A stretch of 64,000 nt of DNA from Pseudarthrobacter defluvii (GTDB lineage: Bacteria; Actinomycetota; Actinomycetes; Actinomycetales; Micrococcaceae), in the NCBI RefSeq assembly GCF_030323865.1, contig NZ_CP066363.1, forward strand, positions 1 to 64,000, given 5' to 3'. The notes beneath the pieces were generated by a model. It had not been told where the DNA came from. It saw only the letters and a list, made by a program, of their open reading frames with translations, and ran no database searches. Each line of letters opens with the position of its first letter. Position 1 is the stretch's first letter. Shown here piece after piece: positions 1 through 8,488 of this stretch. Made by a program: the position numbers and the translations under genes.

Positions 1-398
1 ACATGGCGGTGCCACACGTCAAGGAATACTGGCTCCAAGTCTTCCCGATCGCTGATATCAGCGGCGTCGGCGCTAGCCGGCGGTCCGGCGTAGATGCGCC
101 CCGCGGCGACGTCCTCGTCGGCCGGATCCCAGACCCGTGTCCACAACGGGTCCAAGATGACGTGTTCCCGGAAGGGATCACAGCTGCAGGCGACCCGCCA
201 GCCGACCACCTGGGACGGCGGCCGCCACGCGCGCCGGTGTGGACCAGTCTCATGCGCCACCGGCCGACCGTCCGGCGTCATCAGGTCGATCTCCATCCAC
301 CTGCCGCCGGACCCGTACAAGCCGTCGGCGAAGACGCAGACGACGTATCCCTCATGCTCGCTGCCCTCGGTAAACCAGCCCATGGCGCTTCCCTTCAT
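1..398 (-). CDS. hypothetical protein, 3' end off the window
   Basis: The complement strand is open from 398 to the window edge, so the C-terminus is missing. The ATG at 383 has AAGGGA eight bases upstream; the in-frame ATG at 398 would add five residues. The product begins MGWFTEGSEHEGYVVCVFAD and is acidic and Trp-rich (GGRWMEIDL, GWRVACSCDPFRE, DPLWTRVWDPADED). I do not recognise the family. The low-ambiguity open frame and ordinary composition suggest a real gene. Two GCAAC/GTTGAC dyads lie just upstream of it and could be its operator. Confidence 0.55.
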   Translation of the reverse strand, partial: MKGSAMGWFTEGSEHEGYVVCVFADGLYGSGGRWMEIDLMTPDGRPVAHETGPHRRAWRPPSQVVGWRVACSCDPFREHVILDPLWTRVWDPADEDVAAGRIYAGPPASADAADISDREDLEPVFLDVWHRH

Positions 399-431
399 CA
401 CCCGTCGATTGCTACAGCGGCAGTATGAATG

Positions 432-481
432 CTAGCAACTTCAGTTGACAAGCAGGGGATAGATAGCAACTTTCGTTGACA
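432..481. promoter_or_regulatory. two direct GCAACTT-GTTGAC dyads upstream of the first gene
   Basis: AGCAACTTCAGTTGACA (434-450) and AGCAACTTTCGTTGACA (465-481) are near-identical direct copies. Each is itself an imperfect inverted repeat (GCAAC with GTTGA/C). They lie 36-83 bases upstream of the minus-strand start at 398, where an operator for a MarR- or TetR-like repressor would be expected. No regulator for it is visible in the window. Function is inferred from layout only. Confidence 0.4.
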
Positions 482-496
482 TTCTTTCGATCCAAA

Positions 497-515
497 GTCC
501 CACAGCCTGTGGGAC
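497..515. repeat. palindrome GTCCCACAG-c-CTGTGGGAC
   Basis: Perfect 9-base arms around one central base. It lies in a 660-base stretch (431-1091) for which I can support no gene. Confidence 0.6.
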
Positions 516-706
516 ATTTGCCATGGGGCCACTCCGGCCCCCGTAGCGGAACAGCGAGCACTTCCCGACGAGGGTCACCTCGTTGCCGCCTTGGAATGGG
601 CCGAACCGGACTCCGAAGTAACCGGAAGCGCCGAGCAAAGCGCCTGCCTGATCAATCCGCCCCCACCTGGCTAACAACTTCGACGACCCGCAGCGCGGGA
701 ACCAGC

Positions 707-738
707 CTGAATTGTCCAACGGACTTGGGACAATTCAG
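707..738. repeat. inverted repeat CTGAATTGTCC / GGACAATTCAG
   Basis: Perfect 11-base arms separated by 10 bases. No T-run follows, so it is less like a terminator and more like a binding or recombination site. It lies in the same gene-free gap as the palindromes at 497 and 778. Confidence 0.6.
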
Positions 739-777
739 CTGTTGTGCGCATCAGCGGCAGAGTGGTCGCCGACATAA

Positions 778-808
778 TGCTTTGTGCAGACACTGTCTGC
801 ACAAAGCA
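778..808. repeat. 31-bp perfect palindrome centred at 793
   Basis: Arms of 15 bases (TGCTTTGTGCAGACA and its complement) around a single C. One unpaired base is too small for a terminator loop, so a protein-binding operator or a recombination site is more likely. No gene on either side obviously uses it: YnfA is 280 bases away and reads away from it, and the partial gene lies at the other end of the gap. Confidence 0.7.
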
Positions 809-1091
809 GCATCCAGGATCGGGCATCCCGGGGGTAGGAGCGGTGGGCAGCATGCCTGTCCGGTTGAAGTCTAGGACCTTTTCAGCGGAGAGTGTCGAAA
901 GCCTAGTTTGGACCCTATTCTGACGCTTCTATTCTTGATTCCTGACGTCAGGTTGGGGTGTGCTTCAACAGGACGCGGAATCAGGCAGGTAGTGTTGTGC
1001 TTTCTGCGCCCAGAGCGCGATGGAACAGTTCCACGCAGCAATGCTGCCGGGGCAGTGGGATAACTTTCAACTCGTAGGTCGGATTTGTAGT

Positions 1092-1442
1092 TCAGCCTGC
1101 GTTTCGGGGCGCGAACATGATCACGGCTACCCCGAGCAGGCAGATCGCCGAGCCGGCAACATCCCACCTGTCGGGTCGGAAACCGTCAAAGGCCATGCCC
1201 CACAGCAGTGACCCGGCTACGAACACCCCGCCGTAGGCGGCTAGTATTCGGCCGAAGTGCGCGTCCGGCTGCAATGTCGCTGCGAAACCGTAAATACCGA
1301 GGGCGATGACGCCCAGTCCGGCCCACCACCAGTCCTTGCCTTCCCGGACGGACTGCCAGACCAGCCAGGCGCCGCCGATCTCGGCGGCGGCGGCAAGAAT
1401 GAACAGCAGGGTGGTCTTCGCGATAGTCACAGGGTTCATCAT
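1092..1442 (-). CDS. ynfA: YnfA/UPF0060 family small membrane protein
   Basis: A four-helix inner-membrane protein of about 115 residues, the usual length for UPF0060. Diagnostic stretches are [11 protein letters not shown] near the N-terminus, [20 protein letters not shown] in the middle and [19 protein letters not shown] near the end. The ATG pair at 1442/1439 fits the family start; the open frame extends further but adds a non-membrane stretch. The family has an SMR-like fold and its function is poorly known; multidrug efflux has been suggested for some members. It follows the arsenic genes on the same strand with a gap of about 85 bases. Confidence 0.85.
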   Translation of the reverse strand: MMNPVTIAKTTLLFILAAAAEIGGAWLVWQSVREGKDWWWAGLGVIALGIYGFAATLQPDAHFGRILAAYGGVFVAGSLLWGMAFDGFRPDRWDVAGSAICLLGVAVIMFAPRNAG

Positions 1443-1526
1443 TGCAGCCGCGCGGCCATGCGGATTAGCGGTACGGGCGGCCAAGCTGAGTTGCCGGTAG
1501 TGGAAGTCGAAGTGCTTGGCGGGTCT

Positions 1527-2046
1527 TTAGATGCTGGTTGAGCGGCGTTCGACCAGGAGGGTGTCACGCCACTGCCCGTTCAGTGGACCGTGGGCCATCC
1601 GGGCGATGCGTTGCCGGCGTCCGACGATGGAGAAAGTGGAGTCTGAGGCTGGCTTCGTTCTCGGGGAAGACGCTGGCCTGGATAGTCCCGATGCCATGGC
1701 TCTCGGTGGACTTGATAAGCGTTTCAAGGAGGGCTTTGCCAATGCCCATACCCATACCGCGGGCAGCAGCGGCTATGTACACGAAGTGTTCGACCACGCC
1801 GGAGTACGCGGGGCGGGCTGAGGCGGCGGAGGCAGCAGCCCACCCGAAGAATTGGTCTTCCCGCGTTGCGGCGACAAACCGATGGCCGGGAAGCCAGGAA
1901 GTGTCGAACCGGTCCCAGTCGGGTGCAACGGAGTCGAAGGTGGCTTGGCCGGTGTCGATTCCCGCCTGGTATATGTCCCGGACGTCCGGCCAATCCTCCC
2001 GGAACATGGGGCGAACGGAGGCGCCCGTCGGAACTGGTGGGGTCAC
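1527..2046 (-). pseudogene. frameshifted GNAT acetyltransferase, ArsN1-like
   Basis: This is the phosphinothricin/arsinothricin N-acetyltransferase type of GNAT: N-terminal VRPMFREDWPDVRDIYQAGI, then RGMGMGIGKALLETLI, the acetyl-CoA binding loop. Reading from the GTG at 2046, the frame is good to NEASLRLH (about 1633). It then runs into a non-homologous tail and stops at 1564. The expected C-terminus, FSIVGRRQRIARMAHGPLNG and onward to 1527, continues in another frame. Only one base separates the codons for LH and FSIV, where family members have about four residues, so a deletion of roughly 11 bases is likely. GTGA overlap with the ArsR stop shows the old operon. Confidence 0.75.
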
Positions 2047-2423
2047 AGGGTCTCCAGCAGTCCTGCGGTGCGCTCGAGGGCGCCGGGGACGAGTGAGAAG
2101 TAGGCCCAGGTTCCGCGTTTTTCGCGGTGCAGCAGGCCGGCGTCGACGAGGATCTTCAGGTGGTGGGAAACGGTCGGCTGGGTGAGATCCAGTGGATCGG
2201 TGAGGTCGCAGACGCAGGCTTCGCCGCCTTGGGCGCCTTTGACGATGGACAGCAGCCGCAGCCGGTTCGGGTCGGCAAGGGCTTTGAAGACCGCCGCCCT
2301 GTCGTTCGCCTCGGCAGCGCCCAGGCTGGGCGCTGCCGGCGGGCAGCAGCCGGTGCGGGAACCGCTTTGACCTGGCCCTCTACCTGGGAGCGGCCAGCTG
2401 GTAGGCGTAGAGGAGGGGAGCAT
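2043..2423 (-). CDS. arsR: ArsR-type arsenite-responsive repressor
   Basis: A winged-helix repressor of about 126 residues. It has a classical ArsR core: FKALADPNRLRLLSIV, then ACVCDLTDPLDL at the recognition-helix region, QPTVSHHLKILVDAGLL, and the wing KRGTWAYFSL. Cys pairs TGCCPPA near the N-terminus and CVC in the core match the three-Cys As(III) site described for the corynebacterial ArsR subgroup. The ATG at 2423 is the nearest plausible start; it overlaps the end of the lipoprotein gene by 44 bases and has no clear Shine-Dalgarno, so the start is uncertain. It is transcribed with the lipoprotein and the broken acetyltransferase. Confidence 0.85.
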   Translation of the reverse strand: MLPSSTPTSWPLPGRGPGQSGSRTGCCPPAAPSLGAAEANDRAAVFKALADPNRLRLLSIVKGAQGGEACVCDLTDPLDLTQPTVSHHLKILVDAGLLHREKRGTWAYFSLVPGALERTAGLLETL

Positions 2424-2811
2424 CCACACTGGACGTACGTAGTTCCAGCATGCCCGGGTCGGTAACGCTGACTTTGGTTGTCTCCTTGGCGCCATTGCAG
2501 GCCGCTCCGAGTTCCACCAGGTCATTGCCCCCGGAGCGCACCGTCAGGAAGGCCTTGCCGACGCCTTCGCAGACCAGAGTCAAAATGTAGCTGCCTGACT
2601 CTACGTCTTTCCGCTGAACCACAGGTTGCCGATCGAGAATTCGGCCTGCGTCTGCCGCTACGACTCCTGGGTCAGAGGGGAGCGTAGTGGCCTGCCATGT
2701 CGGTACGTCACCCGCCGATACCGGGGTGGCGCAGCCGGAGACGGCCGCCAGGACAACGATGGTGGCCGCACAGGAAAGGACACGCAGAAACTGGGAAGAA
2801 AAGTGGGGCAT
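2380..2811 (-). CDS. small secreted lipoprotein
   Basis: 143 residues with a type II signal peptide: hydrophobic stretch VLSCAATIVVLAA followed by the lipobox VSGC at about residues 24-27. The mature part has two further Cys (LTLVCEG, LGAACNG), which could form a disulfide, and a beta-rich pattern ending LLYAYQLAAPR. I do not recognise a named domain. It is the first gene of the arsR unit, so an envelope role in arsenic handling is possible but not shown. Confidence 0.75.
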   Translation of the reverse strand: MPHFSSQFLRVLSCAATIVVLAAVSGCATPVSAGDVPTWQATTLPSDPGVVAADAGRILDRQPVVQRKDVESGSYILTLVCEGVGKAFLTVRSGGNDLVELGAACNGAKETTKVSVTDPGMLELRTSSVDAPLLYAYQLAAPR

Positions 2812-3468
2812 CCCTCCAATTTACCCGGCGCTCGACTCCGGAATGGATCGACCGGTTTATGAGGCCGGTGCCGGTGCCGACTCTCGGTTAAGTGACAGCG
2901 CGTGGCAGATGTCGTGATCTTCGGCCCGTAATTCTCGATCCGGTGGGAGGACTGCCTGAAAACAAATACGGCGAGTTTCTAGTTCGGGTTGGCAGCAAGA
3001 ATGAGGTGATGGAGGGGACCTGCGTTGCAGCGCGACCAAGGTGCGCGAGGACGTCGGGCGGGTCCACGCCGGCAACGAACTTTCCCCGACATATCCCAGT
3101 AGGACAAGACACGACCATCTAGTCCAAAAGTTTGGGTGATGGTCGGGAATCAGTACGCCATCCCCCGCGCCGGGCAACGACTGGCCAGAAATGATGAGGG
3201 ACTGCGCCAAGGAGTTCCATACCTGCCTGACGGCCTCAAGCCGGCAGGGGCGTTTAGCCATCAGGGGCGTCTAACGTGCCTACCGCGGCCAGAGTGATAA
3301 CCAACAGGGCATTCCACCAGGCGGGGTCGCGGGAAATCTCCCGGAGATAGGACAGTATCTGCAGCCACCGCTTGCAGGCGCAGCCTGCCAGGGCCCATCT
3401 ATCGCCGTCCATCGACCGGGTTCCCATGCTAAAGGCCTAGTCAGGGGTCGGTGATGGTGAGGCTTCTA
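2812..3468. other. gene-free stretch
   Basis: No open frame here has a recognisable product, and no strong repeat or hairpin was seen. It separates the lipoprotein promoter from the 3' end of the P-type ATPase gene. Confidence 0.5.
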
Positions 3469-5970
3469 TTAGGTTTTGGGTTCGCGGTAGGCCAGGAGGC
3501 GGAGGGCGTTGGCGACGACGAGCAGGGTTGATCCTTCGTGGATCAGGACCGCCAAGCCAATGCCGATGGCCCCGGTGATCGTTGCCGGGATCAGGATCGC
3601 GACGACGCCGAGGCTGGCCCAAAGGTTCTGCCGGATGATTCGGCTGGATTGCCGGCTAAGATTCACGGCGAAGGGGAGCCGTTTCAGGTCATCTCCCATA
3701 AGCGCGACGTCGGCGGTTTCCATGGCGACGTCCGAGCCGGCGGCGCCCATCGCGATCCCGACAGTGGCGTTGGCCATGGCCGGTGCATCGTTGACGCCGT
3801 CACCGACCATCGCGACCTTATTTTCCCGGCCCCGCAGCTCGACTACGGCTTTGACTTTGTCCTCGGGGAGCAGGTCGCCGCGGGCCTCATCGAGCCCGAG
3901 CTTCCCGGCCACAGCACCGGCGACGGTCTGGTTGTCACCCGAGAGCATGATCATGTGCCGTATACCGGCCTGGCGCAGCTGTGTGATAACTGTTGCTGCG
4001 GAGTCCCGGGGAGTGTCCATCAGGCCCAGGACCCCCAGGTACCTGGACCCCCGGCGCACTACCATGGTGGTCCGTCCCCCGGCCTCGAGCCGGGCAGTGG
4101 AGTCCAGGATGTCCTTGGTCAACGGCGACCCGTCGGTTTCGGTGAAGAGCTGCTGCTTGCCAATGTGGATCTGTTCGCCGTCGATCAGGGCGCTGACCCC
4201 GCGGCCGGTGATGCTGGTGACAGCCCCGGCGGTGAGCGGCGGTGTGCCGTCCAGCCGGGCGCGTGCCGCCGTCACGATGGCCGAGGCCAGCGGGTGGTCG
4301 CTTTGGGATTCGACGGCGAGTGCGACGGATAGCAACTCGGATTCCTTCACCCCCGCCGCGGGTTCCACGTCAGTCATTTCGGGTTTGCCCTCCGTAAGAG
4401 TCCCGGTCTTGTCGAAGGCGATCGCGCTCAGCGTGCCCAGGTTCTCCAGAGGTCCCCCGCCTTTGATGAGCAGGCCGCCGCGGGCTGCCCGGGCCAACCC
4501 GGACAGGACGGCGCTGGGGGTGGAGATTGCCAGCGCGCACGGGCTGGCGGCGACCAGGACGGCCATGGCCCGATAGAGCGTGGCGGAGAACGGTTCCTCG
4601 ATGACGAGGCCGGCGAAGAGCAGGGCGAGGACGAGGATCAGCACGGCGGGGACGAATACGCGCTGAAAGCGGTCCGTGAAGCGCTGCGTGGGCGAAATTT
4701 GGGCCTGGGCTTCGCTGACCATCCGCACCACGCGGGCGAGCGTTGAGTCCTTAGACAGCCGTGTCACCTCGATCTCCAGGACGCCGGGACCATTGACCGT
4801 TCCGGCATAGATCCGGCTTTCGGCCGGGATGTCGGCCTCCTTCCGGGACGCCTCTTGCCCAATGGGGGTCTTGTCAACTGGGATGCTTTCCCCGGTAACC
4901 GCCGACTGGTCCACACTGCTCTGCCCGACGGTTACGTAACCGTCCGAGGGAATGCGGGTGTTGGGTTTAATGATGACGGTGTCGCCGATCCGCAATTCCC
5001 CGACCGGGATCTCCTGCTCAGCACCGGCGCGTCTGACCAGTGCGGTGTCCGGGGCGAGTTCGGCCAGGGCCTGGATGGCGCGCCGGGCCCGGCCCATGGC
5101 ATAGCTTTCCAGGGCGTGGCCGATACTGAACAGAGCCAGCAGCAGGGCGCCTTCGGCCAGGTCCCCGAGCACCGCGGCCCCGGCGGCTGCGACCAGCATC
5201 AGGAAATCGATCTCGAACCGTTTGGCCATCACCGTCTGGATGGCTTCCTTCAGGGTGTAGTAGCCGCCGAAGAAATACGCGGCGATATACAGCGCCGTGG
5301 AAACTACGTCCGGAACCGCAGAGCTGAGCCCCAGGAGGAACCCCGTCGCCAGGGTCAGGGCACACAGGACCGCGAAGATCAGCTCGCTTCGCTCACTAAA
5401 GATCCCGCCGTGTTTGTGATCATGTTCTTCTTGCTTTTCGTGCCTGCGGTCATGCGCGTCCGCTTCTGGCAGGCCAGCTTCGACGGCACCTGCATGGCGT
5501 GCCTCGGAGAGATAGAGCCGGCCTGCGCGCGGTGGTGTTCCAAAGCGTGCCAGAAGGTCCAAAACCGCCTTCTCCGAGGTCCGGTCCGTGAGGTATTCAA
5601 CCGTAACGGAGCCGGTGGCGGAGACGTGGGCCTCCGCCACCCCGTCCAGCTCGCGCAGCCGCTGTTCGAGCAGTTGCGCCCGGGCGGACCTGGAGATGCC
5701 GTCCACATCAAGGCTGAGGTGGCCGAAGTCGCTGTCCACCCGGGCGCCCAGGGACACGGCCAGTTCGCGGATCCGGCCCAGGCTGATGAGACCGGGTTCG
5801 AAATGCACACACAGCTGCGCCGCTTCGGCGCCGTCCGGGCGCTTGACATGGGCATCGATAACGCCCTGCCGGGCCTGCAGGCCCTCGGTCAGACTGCGCA
5901 CGCAGGCGTCCTGTTCATCCAGCGCCTCGGGCAAAACAGTCTTCAGGTCAAGCTGGGTGTCGATCGCCAC
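3469..5970 (-). CDS. SPC-type P1B heavy-metal exporting ATPase
   Basis: An 833-residue cation pump expected to export divalent metal across the plasma membrane. Residues 1-150 are two HMA-like folds without the CxxC motif. A His/Asp-rich linker (about 173-188) follows, then the TM core. Key residues: TGES 359-362, SPC 476-478, DKTGT 520-524, HP 559-560, GDGVND 723-728 and HEGST 811-815. SPC with HEG(S/G) is the signature of the P1B-4 class (Co, Fe, Zn, Cd). It lies 65 bases downstream of the zf-TFIIB gene, in a unit headed by an SmtB-type regulator. Metal specificity cannot be settled from sequence. Confidence 0.9.
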   Translation of the reverse strand: MAIDTQLDLKTVLPEALDEQDACVRSLTEGLQARQGVIDAHVKRPDGAEAAQLCVHFEPGLISLGRIRELAVSLGARVDSDFGHLSLDVDGISRSARAQLLEQRLRELDGVAEAHVSATGSVTVEYLTDRTSEKAVLDLLARFGTPPRAGRLYLSEARHAGAVEAGLPEADAHDRRHEKQEEHDHKHGGIFSERSELIFAVLCALTLATGFLLGLSSAVPDVVSTALYIAAYFFGGYYTLKEAIQTVMAKRFEIDFLMLVAAAGAAVLGDLAEGALLLALFSIGHALESYAMGRARRAIQALAELAPDTALVRRAGAEQEIPVGELRIGDTVIIKPNTRIPSDGYVTVGQSSVDQSAVTGESIPVDKTPIGQEASRKEADIPAESRIYAGTVNGPGVLEIEVTRLSKDSTLARVVRMVSEAQAQISPTQRFTDRFQRVFVPAVLILVLALLFAGLVIEEPFSATLYRAMAVLVAASPCALAISTPSAVLSGLARAARGGLLIKGGGPLENLGTLSAIAFDKTGTLTEGKPEMTDVEPAAGVKESELLSVALAVESQSDHPLASAIVTAARARLDGTPPLTAGAVTSITGRGVSALIDGEQIHIGKQQLFTETDGSPLTKDILDSTARLEAGGRTTMVVRRGSRYLGVLGLMDTPRDSAATVITQLRQAGIRHMIMLSGDNQTVAGAVAGKLGLDEARGDLLPEDKVKAVVELRGRENKVAMVGDGVNDAPAMANATVGIAMGAAGSDVAMETADVALMGDDLKRLPFAVNLSRQSSRIIRQNLWASLGVVAILIPATITGAIGIGLAVLIHEGSTLLVVANALRLLAYREPKT

Positions 5971-6035
5971 GCGTGCTCACTTCTCATAGTCAGGGCCGGT
6001 CAGGTTGAGGGGTGCTGGTGCAGGGGCTTCGGGGT

Positions 6036-6368
6036 TCAGCCGAACAGATCCCCGAGGAACCCCCCGCGCTTGCGGCGGTCGTGCCGGTCACCATGACCAC
6101 TGTGGTGACCGTCCCGCCGGTCCGCATAGGGAGACTGGCCGTAGGGGGGCTGCGGAGTCTGGGCATAGGGGGGCTGTGTCATTCCGGGTGCGGCGTTCCG
6201 GGCAGCGTAGAACGCGGCTTCAGCATCCATCAGGGACTCCAGTTCACCGCGGTCCAGGAAGATTCCGCGGCACCCTGTGCATTGATCGATGATGACCCCG
6301 TTGCGTTCGTAGGGACGCATCTCTGATTCGCATTTAGGGCAAGTAAGAGGGGCAGGCGAGGCGTTCAT
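6036..6368 (-). CDS. zf-TFIIB domain protein
   Basis: 110 residues. The N-terminal zinc ribbon has CPKCESEM and CTGCRGIFLDRGELE, the zf-TFIIB pattern (two CxxC knuckles followed by a Leu-Asp-Arg-Gly-Glu stretch). The rest is a Pro/Tyr/Gln-rich linker and a basic, His-rich end (HHSGHGDRHDRRKRGG) closing with FLGDLFG. Molecular function is unknown for the family. It overlaps the regulator stop by four bases (ATGA) and is followed by the ATPase, so the three are probably one transcript. The His-rich tail could bind metal. Confidence 0.85.
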   Translation of the reverse strand: MNASPAPLTCPKCESEMRPYERNGVIIDQCTGCRGIFLDRGELESLMDAEAAFYAARNAAPGMTQPPYAQTPQPPYGQSPYADRRDGHHSGHGDRHDRRKRGGFLGDLFG

Positions 6369-6808
6369 GTGGGCTCCTGACGAGTGGGGTCGATAGGGGA
6401 AGAGACTGCGGTGACTGCGGGGGAGTGCCCGGCGTGGGTGATCGCCAGGTCCAGCAACATCCGAACGTGGTTGTCGCCGAGACGGTAAAACACGACCCGG
6501 CCAGCGCGGCGGGTTTCCACGACTCGGTGCGCGCGCATGAGTCGAAGAGCTTGACTCACTGAGGATTCGCTGAGCCCGGCCACCGAGGCGAGGTCATGCA
6601 CGCATACCTCCCCGGCCTCCAGCAGCGTGGCGAGGATCCGCACCCGGCCGGGATCTCCCATCAACCGGAACACCGCGGCAACCCGCTCAACATCCTCGCC
6701 TGGGGGCAGTGCCTCCCGAAGAAACTCAATGCGGGCAGAGGCACGATCGTTGTCCCGATATCCGGGCAGGGCATCCGGATCGGTAATGGAACGTAATCGA
6801 CGACTCAT
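6365..6808 (-). CDS. SmtB/ArsR-family divalent metal sensor
   Basis: 147-residue winged-helix repressor. The core includes FRLMGDPGRVRILATLLEAG, EVCVHDLASVAGL, SESSVSQALRLM and the wing RRAGRVVFYRL. The C-terminal helix carries DNHVRMLLDLAITHAGH, an exact DxHx10HxxH alpha-5 site as used by SmtB/CzrA for Zn, Co or Ni. It heads the unit with the zf-TFIIB protein and the SPC-type ATPase. The ATG at 6808 lies inside its own likely operator and only eight bases after a GATAAT box, so a leaderless message is likely. The paralogue at 19494 has the same alpha-5 pattern. Confidence 0.9.
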   Translation of the reverse strand: MSRRLRSITDPDALPGYRDNDRASARIEFLREALPPGEDVERVAAVFRLMGDPGRVRILATLLEAGEVCVHDLASVAGLSESSVSQALRLMRAHRVVETRRAGRVVFYRLGDNHVRMLLDLAITHAGHSPAVTAVSSPIDPTRQEPT

Positions 6809-6834
6809 CTGAACAGATTATCATTTGTTCAGAT
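6807..6834 (-). promoter_or_regulatory. SmtB-type operator and -10 box at the regulator start
   Basis: ATCTGAACA and TGTTCAGAT form perfect 9-base arms separated by 10 bases, close to the SmtB/ArsR 12-2-12 type. On the minus strand the spacer holds GATAAT eight bases before the ATG, a good -10 element for leaderless transcription. Bound repressor would cover the start site, giving autoregulation. A related sequence lies at 19376-19412. Confidence 0.75.
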
Positions 6835-7112
6835 ATTGACGCCGCGAGTCATTCACCAGTTTTCAGTCTTGGTGCTGCCGTCCGAACCGCCAGGATGTCA
6901 GAACAGCAGGCGGGGCATGGCGCAGTACTATCTGTTGCGTGTGACGGCTGGTGTGATTGCGGCGCCTTTATGGCTCCCCGAGCCCCTGTTTCCGTCAAAG
7001 CATCTACGTCCTCGACCGTGAATCCTCCCTGGACGTCGGTGAAAGGATGGGGGAGATGGCCCGAGGGGGATTTCACTAAAGCGTCAAGGAATGCAGGCTT
7101 TGAGGCGGCTCT

Positions 7113-7832
7113 TTACAGTGCCCCCAGGATGTAGATGACGAGGAACCCGAGGAAGAACATGGAACCCAAAAACACCGTTTCTTCCTGTTCATGCGCTTCA
7201 GTCAGCAGTTCCTCCACCGTGAGATACAAAAGAGCGGCAGCACCAAAGGCGAGAACAAGGGCCAGTAGGGGCGCGCCGGCACCACCGAGGAAGATAGCAC
7301 CGCCTATCGCACCGACGGCCGTCAGGAGTCCAAGTCCGCTGCTGGTTGCCGCTGCACGGACGTTGGATATGCCAATTTCCTTGAGCTCTACTGTCAAAGA
7401 CAGTGCCAGGAACAGGATTTCGATGGTGAGGGCGATGGTGAGGATAAGCGCCTCCCTGGCACCCAGAACAGTCCCCAGCCCCACGAGTAAACCGTCCAGC
7501 AGCAGATCGATTCCGACGGCGGCCAGCAGGCCTGTCGGCAGTGTCCCGGACGCCGGGGACTTTCTGTCCATTTTTCGGCCCAGGGCGCCTAACGCCAGCA
7601 TGACAGCTGCGCCTGCGGCAAAACCGGCGGCCGCGAACCCGAGGTTTCCTTCTGCCCGCAGGTCCGGTAGTACTTCTCCGGCCAATGCTGCCAGGACCAC
7701 GCCCGCCGCGAAGTGTTGAATCGCACTGGAGAGTTTTGGCCCCGGGGGCTTTAGGACAGCGATGACCGACCCCAGGGCCGCCGCGGCGACCGGGAACGCG
7801 ACCAGCACCAGCGTTTGGGCGGAAAGACTCAC
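7113..7832 (-). CDS. ZIP-family metal transporter
   Basis: About 239 residues from a GTG at 7832 with AAAGG nine bases upstream; a longer frame to 7925 adds a basic, non-membrane extension. Eight or so hydrophobic segments are present. Family marks include IQHFAAGVVLAALAGEVLPDL (helix IV region with H and E) and ALTIEILFLALSLTVELK, the metal-binding pair of helices IV/V. ZIP proteins move Zn, Mn or related metals into the cytoplasm, although some bacterial members run as exporters or facilitators. It stands alone between two metal-efflux units. Confidence 0.8.
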   Translation of the reverse strand: MSLSAQTLVLVAFPVAAAALGSVIAVLKPPGPKLSSAIQHFAAGVVLAALAGEVLPDLRAEGNLGFAAAGFAAGAAVMLALGALGRKMDRKSPASGTLPTGLLAAVGIDLLLDGLLVGLGTVLGAREALILTIALTIEILFLALSLTVELKEIGISNVRAAATSSGLGLLTAVGAIGGAIFLGGAGAPLLALVLAFGAAALLYLTVEELLTEAHEQEETVFLGSMFFLGFLVIYILGAL

Positions 7833-8086
7833 ACTGTCAACACCTTTCAAACCACGCCTTGCTTTAGGCAACCCAGAGGACATGTGCCCTACCCGCCCAG
7901 TGCAGGCGGTCTTTTGCTGCCTCACGCTACCGCCAGCGCCCTACCGGAGTCACGGCAAATGTTTCGATATTTGAACCTCACCCCGCTCGGGACTCCGGAC
8001 GGCGTGCCCGAAGCCCTCCGTCAGGTTCCGAAGGACGAGAAAACCCATATCGAGTTCCCATCGTTTTAATCGGATATCATCGCTGC

Positions 8087-8488
8087 ATGACGATACAAAT
8101 GGCTGGTTCGGGGGATGCTTGCGGTGGGCTTGAACCCGCAGCGGCTTTGTTTCATTCGTTAAGCGATCCGACGCGGTTGAACATCGTGAAGCGAATGGCC
8201 GCCGGCGAGATCCGGGTGGGGGATCTGGCGGGGGAGCTGGGGCTTGCCCAGTCCACCGTGTCCGCCCATGTGGCGTGTCTGCGCGATTGTGGCCTGGTCC
8301 AGGGCCGCGCGCAGGGCCGCAGCGTCCATTACTCGCTGTCGCGCCCCGAGTTGATGGACATGCTTGCCCAGGCCGAGATCCTGCTTGCCACCACCGGCAA
8401 CGCGGTCAGCCTGTGCCCGAACTACGGCACCGGAAGCACCGGCGCCGTACTGACAAACGTGGAACTGACGAAGGAGAACGCCCGATGA
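8087..8488 (+). CDS. cmtR: CmtR-like Cd/Pb-type ArsR repressor
   Basis: 133 residues: LFHSLSDPTRLNIVKRMAAG, IRVGDLAGELGLAQSTVSAH, then VACLRDCGLVQGRAQGRSVHYSL. The CLxxCG pair in the recognition helix plus a later Cys (VSLCPNYG) match the C57/C61/C102 arrangement of mycobacterial CmtR, which senses Cd and Pb. It is the first gene of an operon; its stop overlaps the ATPase start as ATGA. It probably represses this operon, although the exact operator is not evident. Confidence 0.85.
   Translation: MTIQMAGSGDACGGLEPAAALFHSLSDPTRLNIVKRMAAGEIRVGDLAGELGLAQSTVSAHVACLRDCGLVQGRAQGRSVHYSLSRPELMDMLAQAEILLATTGNAVSLCPNYGTGSTGAVLTNVELTKENAR

Noticed and set aside
441..719. 92-codon frame near the left edge
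   Set aside because: It runs through two palindromes, has no ribosome site and no family resemblance.
2857..3261. 134-codon frame in the gap before the ATPase
   Set aside because: Composition is irregular, no ribosome site and no recognisable motif; overlapping frames are equally open.
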